NCBI GenBank assembly: GCA_963841845.1
Contig: CAWJEG010000013.1
Location: 1 to 64,000 of the forward strand
From: CAVVGZ01 sp963841845
Lineage (GTDB): Bacteria; Chloroflexota; Anaerolineae; Anaerolineales; Anaerolineaceae
Direction of reading: 5' to 3'
Length of the DNA: 64,000 nucleotides
The number at the start of each line of letters is the position of its first letter. The first letter of the stretch is position 1. The notes beneath the pieces are model-generated. The model had not been told where the DNA came from. It worked only from the letters and a program-made list of their open reading frames with translations, and did no database searches. This document shows, piece after piece, positions 63,826-64,000 of this stretch. The translations under genes and the position numbers were made by a program.

Positions 63826-64000
63826 GCGCATGATTTCTGATGCCGGGGGTCTATTGCATCAGGAATGACGAGGAGAAGGGTTCTTCATTTCACCGTGAAG
63901 TTAACCGTGCGGGGTAGGAATAAGTTTCCAAACGGGAAAATCGAGAGATCAGCGGATGCCCTTTAGATAGTTCACATCTGATTCTATCCTAAACAACACA
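63826..64000 (+). ncRNA. glmS ribozyme-like leader RNA, cut by the window edge
   Basis: The order and spacing of several glmS core elements recur: A-GCGC at 63825-63829 (self-cleavage site between 63825 and 63826), P1 pairing ATTTCTGATGC (63833-63843) with GCATCAGGAAT (63856-63866), the invariant GACGAGG (63867-63873), P2-type pairing AAGGG (63876-63880) with CCCTT (63959-63963), ATCGAGA (63940-63946) and AGCGGATGCC (63951-63960), followed by a hairpin TAG...CTA (P3-like). Known glmS RNAs have UUAUCGA directly after the P2 strand; here about 57 nt (63883-63939) are inserted. The downstream gene is outside the window. Confidence 0.6.

Noticed and set aside
1..64000. CRISPR array, IS element or integrated element
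   Set aside because: No spaced direct repeats, transposase or integrase was seen by eye on either strand.

Overview
The window reads as chromosomal DNA of a Chloroflexota bacterium, most likely Anaerolineae. This is inferred from gene content: large secreted lipoproteins with Pro/Thr linkers, SH3 and NBR1-type Ig domains, META-domain and DUF2254/DUF1269 proteins, a 7TMR-DISM sensor kinase, and mreBCD, minCDE and rodA in one cluster without lipopolysaccharide genes. No 16S gene is present, so the placement is not proven. There is no rRNA, CRISPR array, insertion sequence or prophage.

Layout. 0.2-4.6 kb: a sensor kinase/NarL-type regulator pair and a stand-alone receiver. 4.8-23.1 kb: an envelope and stress region on the plus strand, with two DUF1269 proteins flanking an SH3/NBR1 lipoprotein, a tandem pair of small Cys-Cys membrane proteins, DUF2254, AI-2E-type and YihY membrane proteins, a membrane-anchored alkaline-phosphatase-superfamily protein, MscS, an EEP hydrolase, a bactofilin-like membrane protein and a META lipoprotein. 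23.5-32.7 kb: the shape and division operon mreB-mreC-mreD-mrdA-minC-minD-minE-rodA, then gltX and tRNA-Gln(CTG). 32.7-37.8 kb (minus): a DUF1540-like protein, moeA, rel and an Ldh-family dehydrogenase. 37.9 kb: pfkA. 38.9-45.2 kb (minus): tRNA-Leu(TAG)-tig-clpP-HAD-rlmN-ftsY-prfB, with the programmed +1 frameshift in prfB. 45.4-49.4 kb: larB-larE-larC plus a DUF364 protein. 49.4-53.7 kb: a heterodimeric ABC exporter and a YigZ protein. 53.9-58.5 kb: a phosphonate-type ABC importer with a two-domain binding protein and an oversized permease. 58.5-61.0 kb (minus): a radical SAM protein and a MurG-like glycosyltransferase. 61.2-63.0 kb: a DUF438/DUF1858/DUF2249 cluster. 63.1-64.0 kb: a rhodanese-like protein with an in-frame TGA, and at the right edge a leader RNA resembling the glmS ribozyme.

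Most striking points. (1) The rhodanese gene reads through a TGA two codons after its Cys, giving Y-C-T-stop-P, and continues in frame to a complete domain. A hairpin of bacterial SECIS type lies 22 nt downstream, so it is a candidate selenoprotein. (2) 63826-64000 carries the glmS ribozyme core elements in order, with paired P1 and P2, but with about 57 nt inserted in the core; a glmS gene would be expected just past the edge. (3) The importer at 53.9 kb joins an amino-acid-type binding domain to a PhnD-type domain with a sharp composition change at the join, and its permease carries an Ig-like extracytoplasmic insert.

Quality caveat. At least twelve genes need one-base corrections to be read through, including mreC, moeA, rlmN, larE and the importer binding protein, several of them in short homopolymers. 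I read these as sequencing errors in a draft assembly rather than gene decay. Those CDS entries give the span of the restored gene.
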